A stretch of DNA of 54,282 nucleotides from NCBI GenBank assembly GCA_947174495.1, contig CAMWJC010000013.1, forward strand, positions 1 to 54,282, given 5' to 3'. Each line of letters starts with the position of its first letter. Positions within the stretch are counted from its first letter, which is position 1. Positions 26,243 to 33,953 of the stretch are shown here, in pieces. The translations under genes and the position numbers were made by a program. The notes beneath the pieces were generated by a model. It saw nothing but the letters and a program-made list of their open reading frames with translations. It had not been told where the DNA came from and searched no databases. Source of the stretch: an uncultured Lachnospiraceae bacterium (lineage in GTDB: Bacteria; Bacillota; Clostridia; Lachnospirales; Lachnospiraceae).

Positions 26243-27127
26243 TTATAAAACTAATCCTCTTTCGGCTTTCCTCTTGTGCATCACAACATAAAAATTGTCT
26301 TCCCGCTCTATTTCCTGTGCAATCAGTTTCACCAATTCCTCAACACACAGAGCAGGCGTATTCCATAATGCACAATCCATAACTTCAATCATTTTGGGCA
26401 GAAAAAGAATGGAATCGCCACGGCGCATGACTTTTTTAGCAACATCGGTCAATAAGCTATAAGGAATTCTCTCAGGAACTACTCCTTCGATTAAGGCGGG
26501 ATATTTGATTTTTAAATTTTCAACCAATTCCCGGATAATATCCGGATTTATAATCTCATAATACTTGTTTTTAACGCATTCCTCTAATTTCTGAAACATG
26601 TACTCTATTGTATTTTCATCAATGGTCTCCAAAACTTCGGAATATAGTATATTCTGATAGGAAAGAATCATAAATTCCTGTGCATCCAGCTGAAAGTTAT
26701 CCTGAATTCGTACAATGGGCATCAATATACCTTCACGCGACAATTTTGCTCTGGTTGCTGCCACTATATCTACATACCGATTATTCCCTACAAAAGTATC
26801 TAACAGACCTTTCCCGAAGCTTAATTCCAATGGCTCCATTGCAAGGCGTAGATTGTCCTCTGTTTCAAAATGTACTTTTCCATCTTTTTTTTCTGTGACA
26901 GCAGTTGTTTCTACACCCAGCAGATAGTCTGTGCTGACCCCTAACAGCCGTGAAATATCGGCCGCCATGGCGATATCAGGCAAGCTTATGCCCCGCTCCC
27001 ACTTGCTTAATGCCTGTGCGGTTATCCCAAGCCTGCCCGCCATTTCCTCCTGAGTCATGTTTTTGTTTTGACGGCAGACAGACACCTTGGTGCCAAACTG
27101 TTTCAGTTCATTTGTTTTATCAGCCAT
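26243..27127 (-). CDS. XRE-type HTH regulator fused to a FlhA-like (FHIPEP) C-terminal domain
   Basis: 294 residues, GGAGG upstream of the minus-strand ATG 27127. Residues ~8-70 are a classic XRE/Cro helix-turn-helix (MTQEEMAGRLGITAQALSKW, then LLGVSTDYLLG). Residues ~95-285 resemble the cytoplasmic domain of the flagellar/type III export gate FlhA: VDIVAATRAKLSREGILMP, IVRIQDNFQLDAQEFMI, then IIRELVENLKIKYPALIEGV and LTDVAKKVMRRGDSILFLPK, in the same order as in FlhA. No membrane segments remain. In FlhA this part binds chaperone-substrate complexes. The fusion suggests a transcription factor that senses export cargo, chaperones or a derived ligand, but this is inference. No flagellar gene is in the window. 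Confidence 0.8.
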   Translation of the reverse strand: MADKTNELKQFGTKVSVCRQNKNMTQEEMAGRLGITAQALSKWERGISLPDIAMAADISRLLGVSTDYLLGVETTAVTEKKDGKVHFETEDNLRLAMEPLELSFGKGLLDTFVGNNRYVDIVAATRAKLSREGILMPIVRIQDNFQLDAQEFMILSYQNILYSEVLETIDENTIEYMFQKLEECVKNKYYEIINPDIIRELVENLKIKYPALIEGVVPERIPYSLLTDVAKKVMRRGDSILFLPKMIEVMDCALWNTPALCVEELVKLIAQEIEREDNFYVVMHKRKAERGLVL

Positions 27128-27186
27128 TTTTCACTTTCCTCCTATTCCGGTTCCGCATCCGCAGTTGTTTATATAGTCATTACTCA

Positions 27187-27221
27187 GATGAAGTTTGATG
27201 TGACAATTTCATCATATCAAA
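27187..27221. promoter_or_regulatory. Inverted repeats upstream of the XRE-FHIPEP gene (candidate operator)
   Basis: GATGAA (27187-27192)/TTCATC (27208-27213) and TTTGAT (27194-27199)/ATCAAA (27216-27221) interleave about 60-95 bases upstream of the start codon. TTGTCA on the minus strand within it may be a -35 box. The region lies between the divergent XRE-FHIPEP and frameshifted genes, so an autoregulatory operator is plausible. The remaining 27222-27427 holds only A+T-rich sequence and the next gene's promoter. Confidence 0.35.
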
Positions 27222-27368
27222 ATAAAATGCAGCTGTAAAACAACTATCCGTTCACTTGTTGCGAAACTGTTTACGAAGCATGCATTGTGACAAAAAAGTA
27301 GAGCATTCACAACTATTTAAAAGCACCGTTACCAAGTTGACGAAAAAACATATGCTGAAATGCTTAAA

Positions 27369-27397
27369 TTATACGGTTCTTTTTAGATGTGTAAAAT
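27369..27397 (+). promoter_or_regulatory. Possible promoter of the frameshifted gene
   Basis: TTATAC (27369-27374), 17-base spacer, TAAAAT (27392-27397). The -35 box is weak. Confidence 0.4.
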
Positions 27398-27427
27398 CAG
27401 TATTTGAGTACAAAGGGAGGAAATCAA

Positions 27428-28528
27428 ATGGGAACATTTGCATCATTGCTTCAGAAAACAGGGGCAGAAATACGGGAAGTACAAAAGGAAGAATTTAGAA
27501 AACGCATTGAGAAATTGTTTCAGGCAGGCGGGATGATGGAACTGGAAAATGTACAGTTGTACGGTAAGAAGGTTGTAACGATGAAAAAAGCCACCATGCA
27601 TGACTATGGAATGGATTTTTATTACAACTATTTTGAAGATGCTTGTTGGGAAAATGCCGGATTTTGCTCAAAAAGTGTCAGTGTATGGAGCGAAAAGATT
27701 GGATGGAGAGAGTTTCATCAAGTGGTTGTTGCAGCGTATACTTTGGAAAGTCTTTACATAGATGGGCGGCAGCGGTAATAGTGGATGGTAATTTGATAGC
27801 GTCAGATATTATTGTTGGTTGGATTAATTATTTGTTTCAAGAACACTATCGGCAGAAAATCAATGATCCATGGGTGTTTTTTGAAGCATTACATGAACAG
27901 ATGGATATAGACCTTGACGGGTATAATGGGAGCAGATTAGGGTTGTGGCAAAAAGAAATCATCGTCTGTATAAACAGAAAGTTTTACAGAAAGTGATACC
28001 TGTTTCCAACATGGAATTTTTTGGAATCACATCAGACGACATGATTTTATTTTGGGGGTGTGATAAGAATATTCAGTTTTCGCAAGAACTAAAGAACTGG
28101 TTTGCTGACCTGAAAGGACATTTTGATAAGATTATGGAAAGTGATGATGTAGCTGATACCCCCTTATATTGGATTTGATGGAATATGCAGATGAAAATTA
28201 TTACCGTGTATATACTTTTTCAGACTTTTTTCAGGAGACAATGGAAAATCTGAGCGACAGACGCTTCTGGGCGTTATGGAAAATGTATGATGAAATGTTG
28301 CATGATCCCGAAATGGAGAAAGCGGGAAGTGTAATTTTTGTACCTGAGGGACCGGAATATGAGAATGTTGGATTACATTATTATGGCACACAGCCACGCC
28401 GTCGGCTAAAAAGGAACTGGGATATAATGAAAAAAGATGAAAAAAATAATAAGGCGAAGGTAACGTTTCGACGTTACATGGCATTGGTAGAAAATAGAAA
28501 ATTGCGAAAAGAGGTTTTTGGATTTTAG
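27428..28528 (+). pseudogene. Unknown ~367-residue protein broken by three -1 frameshifts
   Basis: A good start exists (GGGAGG then ATG 27428, MGTFASLLQKTGAEIREVQK). Coding continuity then passes through three frames: frame change at GGG 27764-27766 (joining YIDG to AAAVIVDG), at AAAAA 27950-27954 (GLWQ to KRNHRLYKQK), and at CCCCC 28159-28163 (VADTP to LILDLMEYADENYY). Adding one base to each run restores a single uninterrupted frame of about 368 codons to TAG 28526-28528. There is no other stop, so decay is either very recent or the indels are base-calling errors in homopolymers. The protein is soluble, rich in aromatic and acidic residues. I do not recognise a family. It is divergent from the XRE-FHIPEP gene. 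Confidence 0.75.
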
Positions 28529-28545
28529 ATGCAGGATTACGATAT

Positions 28546-28611
28546 ATTCATCGAATAATTTATTGAAGGAGTACACAGAATATGTTATGATGTTTCTATA
28601 AATTCATCGAA
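28546..28611 (+). promoter_or_regulatory. Promoter and repeated operator-like sites of the Phd/ParE operon
   Basis: TTGAAG (28563-28568), 17-base spacer, TATGAT (28586-28591). The promoter is flanked by two direct copies of ATTCATCGAA (28546-28555 and 28602-28611), 56 bp apart, which are good candidates for antitoxin binding sites. Confidence 0.6.
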
Positions 28612-28624
28612 AGGATGTGGATAT

Positions 28625-28891
28625 ATGCCAACAATTGCACCTGTTTCAGATTTGAGAAATTATGGCAGTGTTTTAGAAAAAGTATCTACCGGTTCGCCGG
28701 TATATTTAACACGGAATGGACACGGAGTATACAGCATTCGTGATATGAAGGATGAGGAAAATTTCCAGAAAGCAGAAGCTATGATTCAGCTGATGTGTGA
28801 ACTTAATGCCGGAATCCGTTCGGCAGAAGAGGAAGGATGGATCTCAGAAGATGATTTTCGCAGCCATTTTAAAAATAGAGGGAATGACTAA
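28625..28891 (+). CDS. Phd/YefM-type antitoxin
   Basis: 88 residues; AAAGGATG precedes ATG 28625. The N-terminal dimer/DNA-binding fold reads PVSDLRNYGSVLEKVSTGSPVYLTRNGHGVYSI, which is the Phd/YefM pattern, and the C-terminal helix (residues ~55-85, EEEGWISEDDFRSHF) would wrap the toxin. It neutralises the toxin encoded next and should repress the operon. Its stop codon overlaps the toxin ATG by one base. Confidence 0.9.
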   Translation: MPTIAPVSDLRNYGSVLEKVSTGSPVYLTRNGHGVYSIRDMKDEENFQKAEAMIQLMCELNAGIRSAEEEGWISEDDFRSHFKNRGND

Positions 28892-29211
28892 TGACCAAAT
28901 ATAAAATTCGTTATACACCGGAGGCAATGCGTGATATGGATGCAGTATGGGATGGTGTGTATGAAGTTTCAAAGGAACCCGATGTTGCGGATAGGTATGT
29001 GAATGATTTTATAGATGAGATGGAGAAGAAAAAGCAATTTCCACTTTCTGGAATACCGCTTGTATACAGAGGACTCTTTACAGGTTTTTATGTAGTCAAT
29101 TTTAAAAAGTATAAGGCATTTTATCGTGTGCATGATAGTTATGTAGAAGTAATTAGGATTATTATGGAAAAAAGGGATTACATGAAGATGTTGTTTGGTG
29201 AATTCGAATGA
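28891..29211 (+). CDS. RelE/ParE superfamily toxin
   Basis: 106 residues. IRYTPEAMRDMDAVWDGV at the N-terminus and YRVHDSYVEVIRIIMEKRDYMKML at the C-terminus are typical of the RelE/ParE fold; VNFKKYKAFYRV is the central strand pair. Whether it targets mRNA on the ribosome (RelE) or gyrase (ParE) cannot be decided; the AFYRV...EVIRI arrangement is common to both. Translationally coupled to the antitoxin. Appears intact. Confidence 0.88.
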   Translation: MTKYKIRYTPEAMRDMDAVWDGVYEVSKEPDVADRYVNDFIDEMEKKKQFPLSGIPLVYRGLFTGFYVVNFKKYKAFYRVHDSYVEVIRIIMEKRDYMKMLFGEFE

Positions 29212-29222
29212 TGGAAATCAAA

Positions 29223-29247
29223 TACCCCGCTGCTCTGCAGTGGGGTA
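29223..29247. terminator. Hairpin downstream of the toxin gene
   Basis: TACCCCGCTGC (29223-29233) pairs with GCAGTGGGGTA (29237-29247) with one G-U pair and a 3-base loop. A T-run (TTTTTT) follows only after 13 bases. Probably a terminator for the toxin-antitoxin operon. Confidence 0.5.
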
Positions 29248-29322
29248 CTCGGTTACAGATTTTTTCGCCATATGTTTTGCACACAGTTCTGCAAAAATGA
29301 AACAAACATCACCCGAAACTTC

Positions 29323-29844
29323 TTACATCTTCTCCGGTTCCGGATATTCTACCCCGAAAGTCTCAACAGTAACCGTTTTAATCCGCTGATCCTCCAAAGG
29401 ACGATCCGAATAATCTGTTGCTGTCTCGGCAATCTTGTTAACATTTTCCATACCTTCTATTACTTTGCCGAACGCCGCATAAGAGCCATCCAAATGGGGG
29501 CTGTTCTTGTGCATGATAAAAAATTGAGATCCGGCGGAGTTGGGCGCCATGCTTCTTGCCATGGAGAGAACGCCTTCCGTGTGCTTTAAATTATTCTTCA
29601 CGCCGTTTGAAGAGAATTCACCCTTGATGCTGTATCCCGGACCGCCGAAGCCTGTTCCTTCCGGATCGCCGCCCTGGATCATAAAACCTTTGATAACACG
29701 GTGGAAAATAACTCCGTCATAAAAATTTTTGTTGATAAGACTGATAAAATTGTTTACAGAAATCGGTGCAATATCGGGATATAATTCTGCCTTTATTACA
29801 TCTCCGTTTTCCATGGTAAAAGTGACAACAGGATTTTGTGCCAT
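29323..29844 (-). CDS. Peptidyl-prolyl cis-trans isomerase, cyclophilin type
   Basis: 173 residues, no signal peptide, so cytoplasmic. AAGGAAG lies before the minus-strand ATG 29844. Cyclophilin core: FYDGVIFHRVIKGFMIQGGD with the catalytic Arg in FHR, GTGFGGPGYSIKGEF, LSMARSMAPNSAGSQFFI (Gln and Phe of the active site), and HLDGSYAAFGKVIEG. Accelerates proline isomerisation in protein folding. Single gene, convergent with the toxin gene. Confidence 0.95.
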   Translation of the reverse strand: MAQNPVVTFTMENGDVIKAELYPDIAPISVNNFISLINKNFYDGVIFHRVIKGFMIQGGDPEGTGFGGPGYSIKGEFSSNGVKNNLKHTEGVLSMARSMAPNSAGSQFFIMHKNSPHLDGSYAAFGKVIEGMENVNKIAETATDYSDRPLEDQRIKTVTVETFGVEYPEPEKM

Positions 29845-29959
29845 GATGATACTTCCTTTCTTTTCAAGTGGTTGATCCCGTATTATAATATTTTAGAGAA
29901 TTTGCAGACGGGATTATTTTTGTCTAGTCTCATTTTAGCGGAAGAAGGTGAAGTTGACA

Positions 29960-30817
29960 ATGCTAAAATATATTCTGTTTCTATTATCTGAGGATTATGA
30001 AAAAGAGGCCAATATACACAGAGAGATGATTTCTGAGGGATTGGAGCAGGCAGGAGTGCAGGCAGAGTTTTTTTCTATCAGAAACGAAGGTGCATTTCAT
30101 TTAAAAAACATTGATAGAGACTATACACTGACAGTGACGGATAAAGCTTCTGTGTTTCATGAATTGTATCAGGAGGGTTATTATGTAATTGCGCTGTATC
30201 ATGATGGAAACAAAGAGGAAAGTTTTTCCGGTGCCAGATATGCGGTGGAAGATCTTCCGGCAGTGGAATACCGTTCTTATGAGAAGGCATTTAACCGGCT
30301 GGCCGGTATTCCGTGGGATATTTTGGAAACGGAGCGGATGAAGGTGAGAGAAACTACACCGCTGGATATAGATGAGTTTTATCGCATTTACAACAATCCT
30401 TCTATTACGCGGTATATGGAGGATTTGTTTCCGGATCGGAAACAGGAGATTGAATATATCAAAGCGTATGTGAAGCAGATTTATGAATTTTACGGGTTTG
30501 GACTTTGGACGGTTCTGCATAAGGAAAGCGGGCGTGTGATTGGACGGGCCGGTTTAAATGTCCGTGAAGGTTATGATATTCCGGAGCTAGGATTTGTGAT
30601 TGATGTTGAATATCAGGGTCAGGGTTATGCTTTTGAGGTCTGTAACGCAATTCTTAAGCATGCCGGAGAAAAATTGGACTTTCCAGCCGTGCAGGCATTT
30701 GTTGATGAGAATAACCAATGTTCGGTACATCTTCTTGAGAAGCTTGGGTTTGCCTTTGACAGTGAAGTGGATCTTGACCGTCATTATCATCGTTATTTAA
30801 AAAAATTAAAAAAATAG
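29960..30817 (+). CDS. GNAT acetyltransferase with an extra N-terminal domain
   Basis: Start placed at ATG 29960; GTG 29948 and TTG 29954 are in frame and share the GGAAGAAGG site, so the start is uncertain by four codons. About 285 residues. Residues 1-110 form an alpha/beta receiver-like domain (ILFLLSEDYEKEANIHREMI, GYYVIALYHDGNKE), and residues ~115-285 are a GNAT domain of the RimJ/RimL type (ETERMKVRETTPLDIDEFY, GRAGLNVREGYDIPELGFVI, acetyl-CoA loop QGQGYAFEVCNAIL). Transfers acetyl from acetyl-CoA to an unknown amine. Followed by a terminator. Confidence 0.85.
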   Translation: MLKYILFLLSEDYEKEANIHREMISEGLEQAGVQAEFFSIRNEGAFHLKNIDRDYTLTVTDKASVFHELYQEGYYVIALYHDGNKEESFSGARYAVEDLPAVEYRSYEKAFNRLAGIPWDILETERMKVRETTPLDIDEFYRIYNNPSITRYMEDLFPDRKQEIEYIKAYVKQIYEFYGFGLWTVLHKESGRVIGRAGLNVREGYDIPELGFVIDVEYQGQGYAFEVCNAILKHAGEKLDFPAVQAFVDENNQCSVHLLEKLGFAFDSEVDLDRHYHRYLKKLKK

Positions 30818-30863
30818 TTGACAGAAAAAATAGTGAATGCTATCATGCAATACATGAAGCAAA

Positions 30864-30892
30864 GGCGCTGCGAATTTCGCAGTGCCTTTTTT
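30864..30892 (+). terminator. Terminator between the GNAT and Amt-PII genes
   Basis: GGCGCTGCGAA (30864-30874) and TTCGCAGTGCC (30876-30886) pair with one G-U, followed by six T. A second 8-bp hairpin without T tract (GCAGCATG/CATGCTGC, 30930-30950) lies nearer the amt start. Confidence 0.8.
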
Positions 30893-30996
30893 CATCCAAT
30901 ACGACTGCAGGCATTTGGTACTTGACAAGGCAGCATGCAGAACATGCTGCGGCTTCATGAGGAGAAAGAATGTTATGAGAAAATGGAGGTTTTGCT

Positions 30997-32742
30997 ATGA
31001 CAGAAGAAATTTTGAGCGCTGTAAACGGCCAGATATTCGGCGTCTGGTTTTTGATTGGCGCAGCGTTGGTTTTTTGGATGCAGGCAGGGTTTGCAATGGT
31101 CGAGACCGGATTCACCAGGGCAAAGAATGCAGGAAATATCCTGATGAAGAATCTGATGGATTTTTGTATCGGTACAGTCGTATTTATTTTAATCGGCTTT
31201 GGACTTTTACTTGGAGAAGATCTGGCGGGGCTGATCGGAAAGCCGGGATTTGATATTTTTACGTCTTATGAAAACTTTGACTGGTCCAATTTTGTATTCA
31301 ATCTGGTTTTCTGCGCGACAACGGCAACGATTGTTTCCGGTGCGATGGCGGAGAGAACGAAGTTCTTATCCTATTGTATTTATTCCGGCATCATATCCGC
31401 GTTGATCTATCCTATTGAGGCGCATTGGATCTGGGGCGGAGGCTGGCTTTCGCAGATCGGCTTTCATGATTTTGCCGGCTCTTGCGCAATTCACATGGTA
31501 GGAGGTATTTCTGCACTTATCGGTGCCAAAATATTGGGACCCCGTATCGGTAAATTTGTTACGGATAAGCAGGGAAAAGTTACGAAAGTCAATGCTTTTC
31601 CCGGACACAATCTTCCTATCGGATGTCTTGGTGTATTTATTTTGTGGCTTGGCTGGTATGGATTTAACGGTGCGGCATGTACCAGTGTAGAGCAGTTAGG
31701 GTCTGTCTTTGTGACAACTACGGTTGCTCCGGCAATTGCTACCGTAGTATGTATGGTTTTTACCTGGATCAAATATGGAAAGCCGGACGTGTCCATGTGT
31801 CTGAATGCTTCCCTGGCCGGTCTGGTAGCGATTACGGCGCCTTGTGATGTGACGGATGTGACCGGTGCAATCATCATCGGTGCTATTGCCGGTCTTTTGG
31901 TAGTATTTGGAGTGTGGTTTTTGGATTACAAATTACATATTGACGATCCGGTGGGAGCCGTTGCGGTGCACTGTTTAAACGGTATCTGGGGAACCATTGC
32001 AGCCGGCTTGTTTGCAACAACATCGGCACCCGGAAACGACAGTGTTGTGGGTCTGTTTTATGGCGGAGGATTTAAACAGCTTGGGCTTCAGCTTGTTGGG
32101 TTTGCGGCAGTTGCCTCATGGACAGCGGTAACGATCACAATTGCTTTCCTTATTATAAAAGCCACAGTAGGACTGCGTGCCAGCGAGGAGGAAGAGATTG
32201 TAGGACTTGATTCCTGTGAGCACGGCCTTCCTTCCGCTTATTCAGGGTTCAGCATCATGGATATTTCCAATACAATGACTATGGAAGTAAATGAAAATAC
32301 CAGTCTTGGAGTTGAGGAATACGAACAGGCATCCGAAACCCTTCGGAATGCTGCTGTAAAAGTGGTTTCAGCTCCGATCGAAGATACCGGCATTCATAAG
32401 GTGGTTGTGATTGCAAAACTGTCAAGGTACGAGCGCCTGAAGAAGGCTATGAATGACCTTGGAGTTACTGGCATGACCGTGACACAGGTTATGGGATGCG
32501 GCGTTCAAAAAGGCGCAGGAGAAATGTATCGTGGTGTTGAGATGGATGCCACACTCCTGCCTAAGGTTAAAATTGAAGTGGTAGTCAGCAAAATTCCGGT
32601 TGCGGATGTGATTGAAGCGGCAAAGAAAGCGCTTTACACGGGACATATCGGAGACGGTAAGATTTTTGTATACCATGTGGACAAAGTGGTCAAAGTCCGT
32701 ACCGGAGAAGAAGATTTTGATGCCCTTCAGGATGTAGAATAA
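30997..32742 (+). CDS. Ammonium transporter fused to a C-terminal PII (GlnK) domain
   Basis: 581 residues; ATGGAGG before the ATG. Residues ~1-400 are an Amt/MEP channel with eleven membrane helices: start GAALVFWMQAGFAMVETGF, GCAIHMVGG-type pore His in AGSCAIHMVGGISAL, second pore His in VAVHCLNGIWGT. A linker of about 60 residues leads to a PII domain (~468-575): HKVVVIAKLSRYERLKKAMND, T-loop KGAGEMYRGVEM with the Tyr of the usual uridylylation site context, LPKVKIEVVVS, and GDGKIFVYHVDKVVKVRTGE. PII proteins bind ATP/ADP/2-oxoglutarate and plug Amt; here gate and plug are one chain. No separate glnB/glnK is in the window. Confidence 0.95.
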   Translation: MTEEILSAVNGQIFGVWFLIGAALVFWMQAGFAMVETGFTRAKNAGNILMKNLMDFCIGTVVFILIGFGLLLGEDLAGLIGKPGFDIFTSYENFDWSNFVFNLVFCATTATIVSGAMAERTKFLSYCIYSGIISALIYPIEAHWIWGGGWLSQIGFHDFAGSCAIHMVGGISALIGAKILGPRIGKFVTDKQGKVTKVNAFPGHNLPIGCLGVFILWLGWYGFNGAACTSVEQLGSVFVTTTVAPAIATVVCMVFTWIKYGKPDVSMCLNASLAGLVAITAPCDVTDVTGAIIIGAIAGLLVVFGVWFLDYKLHIDDPVGAVAVHCLNGIWGTIAAGLFATTSAPGNDSVVGLFYGGGFKQLGLQLVGFAAVASWTAVTITIAFLIIKATVGLRASEEEEIVGLDSCEHGLPSAYSGFSIMDISNTMTMEVNENTSLGVEEYEQASETLRNAAVKVVSAPIEDTGIHKVVVIAKLSRYERLKKAMNDLGVTGMTVTQVMGCGVQKGAGEMYRGVEMDATLLPKVKIEVVVSKIPVADVIEAAKKALYTGHIGDGKIFVYHVDKVVKVRTGEEDFDALQDVE

Positions 32743-32775
32743 ATTGCTTTTTATCCAATCCCTTGTTTAGAATAT

Positions 32776-32810
32776 GCGGCCCCCGGGTGCTTCCACCGCC
32801 CGGGGGCTGC
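32776..32810 (+). terminator. GC-rich hairpin after the Amt-PII gene
   Basis: GCGGCCCCCGGG (32776-32787) pairs with CCCGGGGGCTGC (32799-32810) around 11 bases. There is no clear T tract (TGTATATAG follows), but position and stability make termination likely. Confidence 0.6.
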
Positions 32811-32821
32811 TGTATATAGCA

Positions 32822-33288
32822 ATTCAGTCTCATAATTTAAAGTGTCGGATCCTCTCCGTGTCAATTCTGGTTTTGCTGCTATGACAGCTATCGGAATTTT
32901 GGGAAATGGTTGTCAAAAATATCCATAAGCTGCCCTGCACAGAAACTCAATGCCCTGAATCGAAACAGATGTGAAGAGCTTATAGGATTTTTAGTGCAAA
33001 ATCAAGAATCCGACTCGAAGTAAATGTACGCCCTGTTTTCTTTGTCCGAAACGAAGTGAGTTTGAAAACAGGGCGTTAATATCATTTTTTCGAGCAGATT
33101 CTTAGATTTTGCCTAAAAATTCTATCGCTCTAACAGATGTTTTGATCAGGGCATTTCAAACAACTGTTCCGGGCAGCAATATTCTTTTGACAACCATTTC
33201 TCCAAAATTCATCGAAAGACTGTCAAAAGTCAGACAAAACCAGAATTGACACGGAGAGTCCCTGATACTTTAAATTATGAGACTGAAT
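32822..33288. repeat. 467-bp fold-back element (near-complete inverted repeat)
   Basis: The whole segment is one long imperfect inverted repeat centred near 33053. Exact pairings: 32822-32842 with 33268-33288 (21 bp, perfect), 32852-32875 with 33235-33258 (24 bp, perfect), 32894-32918 with 33185-33210 (one extra base), blocks around 32928-33015 with 33095-33175 (many short identities), and the central stem 33028-33040 with 33064-33076 (13 bp, perfect) around a 23-base loop. There is no open reading frame, and no clear target-site duplication at the ends. It fits a MITE-like fold-back element or a gene for a very long hairpin RNA. The rest of 32743-33377 holds the amt hairpin and the PAP2 promoter. 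Confidence 0.85.
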
Positions 33289-33323
33289 CATTACTACTAC
33301 ATGAGGGACTTTAAAATCCCGGT

Positions 33324-33352
33324 TTGACGTAATGGCGTATATCATGTAAAAT
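33324..33352 (+). promoter_or_regulatory. Promoter of the PAP2-metG unit
   Basis: TTGACG (33324-33329), 17-base spacer, TAAAAT (33347-33352), just outside the right end of the fold-back element. Confidence 0.7.
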
Positions 33353-33377
33353 AAAAGTATTTGAGGAGGATAAAAAT

Positions 33378-33953
33378 ATGCTGTTATCGATACAGGAGTC
33401 TGAACTGAATTTTCTATTTGCATTGCAGAATCTTCACTGCAGCTGGCTAGATCCTATTATGATATTTTTCACGGAACTGGGAGACAATGGTATTGTCTGG
33501 ATTGTGATAGCACTACTCTGTATGTGCTTTAAAAAGAGCAGAAGGTGCGGTGTGCTGATGGCGCTTACCATGCTTTTTTGTTTTGCGTTGGGGAATGGTG
33601 CGATTAAAAATCTGGTGGCGAGACCAAGACCTTTTCAGGTGCTTGATAATATTGATATACTGATCATTCCGCCGCCATCGGAATATTCTTTCCCGTCGGG
33701 TCATACGATGCATGGACTGGCATCGGCAGTTACGATCTTTTTACATAATCGTAAAGCCGGCATAGCAGCGCTTCTGGGTGCGGCGGTGATTGCGTTCAGC
33801 CGAATGTACCTTTTTGTACATTTCCCTACCGATATTTTGGGTGGTGCAGTCATAGGAACGCTTGCGGCGCTTATGATGTATGCTCTGGCAAAGAAAATAA
33901 AACCGGTGAAGCAGCCGGTGGCAGAAAGTGATCAGAGGAGGATAGAAGAATGA
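33378..33953 (+). CDS. PAP2-family membrane phosphatase
   Basis: 191 residues with about five membrane helices; GAGGAGG precedes the ATG. The three phosphatase motifs are present: KNLVARPRP (KxxxxxxRP), FPSGHT (PSGH) and SRMYLFVHFPTD (SRxxxxxHxxxD). Enzymes of this type dephosphorylate undecaprenyl pyrophosphate or phosphatidic acid/phosphatidylglycerophosphate on the outer membrane face. Substrate unknown here. Its stop overlaps the metG start (ATGA), so the two are translationally coupled, an unusual pairing. Confidence 0.92.
   Translation: MLLSIQESELNFLFALQNLHCSWLDPIMIFFTELGDNGIVWIVIALLCMCFKKSRRCGVLMALTMLFCFALGNGAIKNLVARPRPFQVLDNIDILIIPPPSEYSFPSGHTMHGLASAVTIFLHNRKAGIAALLGAAVIAFSRMYLFVHFPTDILGGAVIGTLAALMMYALAKKIKPVKQPVAESDQRRIEE

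Noticed and set aside
26243..28528. XRE-FHIPEP gene and the frameshifted gene as a toxin-antitoxin pair
   Set aside because: They are divergent, far larger than usual toxin-antitoxin proteins, and the second has no toxin-like motif.
33289..33377. T-box leader for the metG unit
   Set aside because: There is no T-box sequence or specifier stem, and only about 25 bases separate the promoter from the PAP2 gene.
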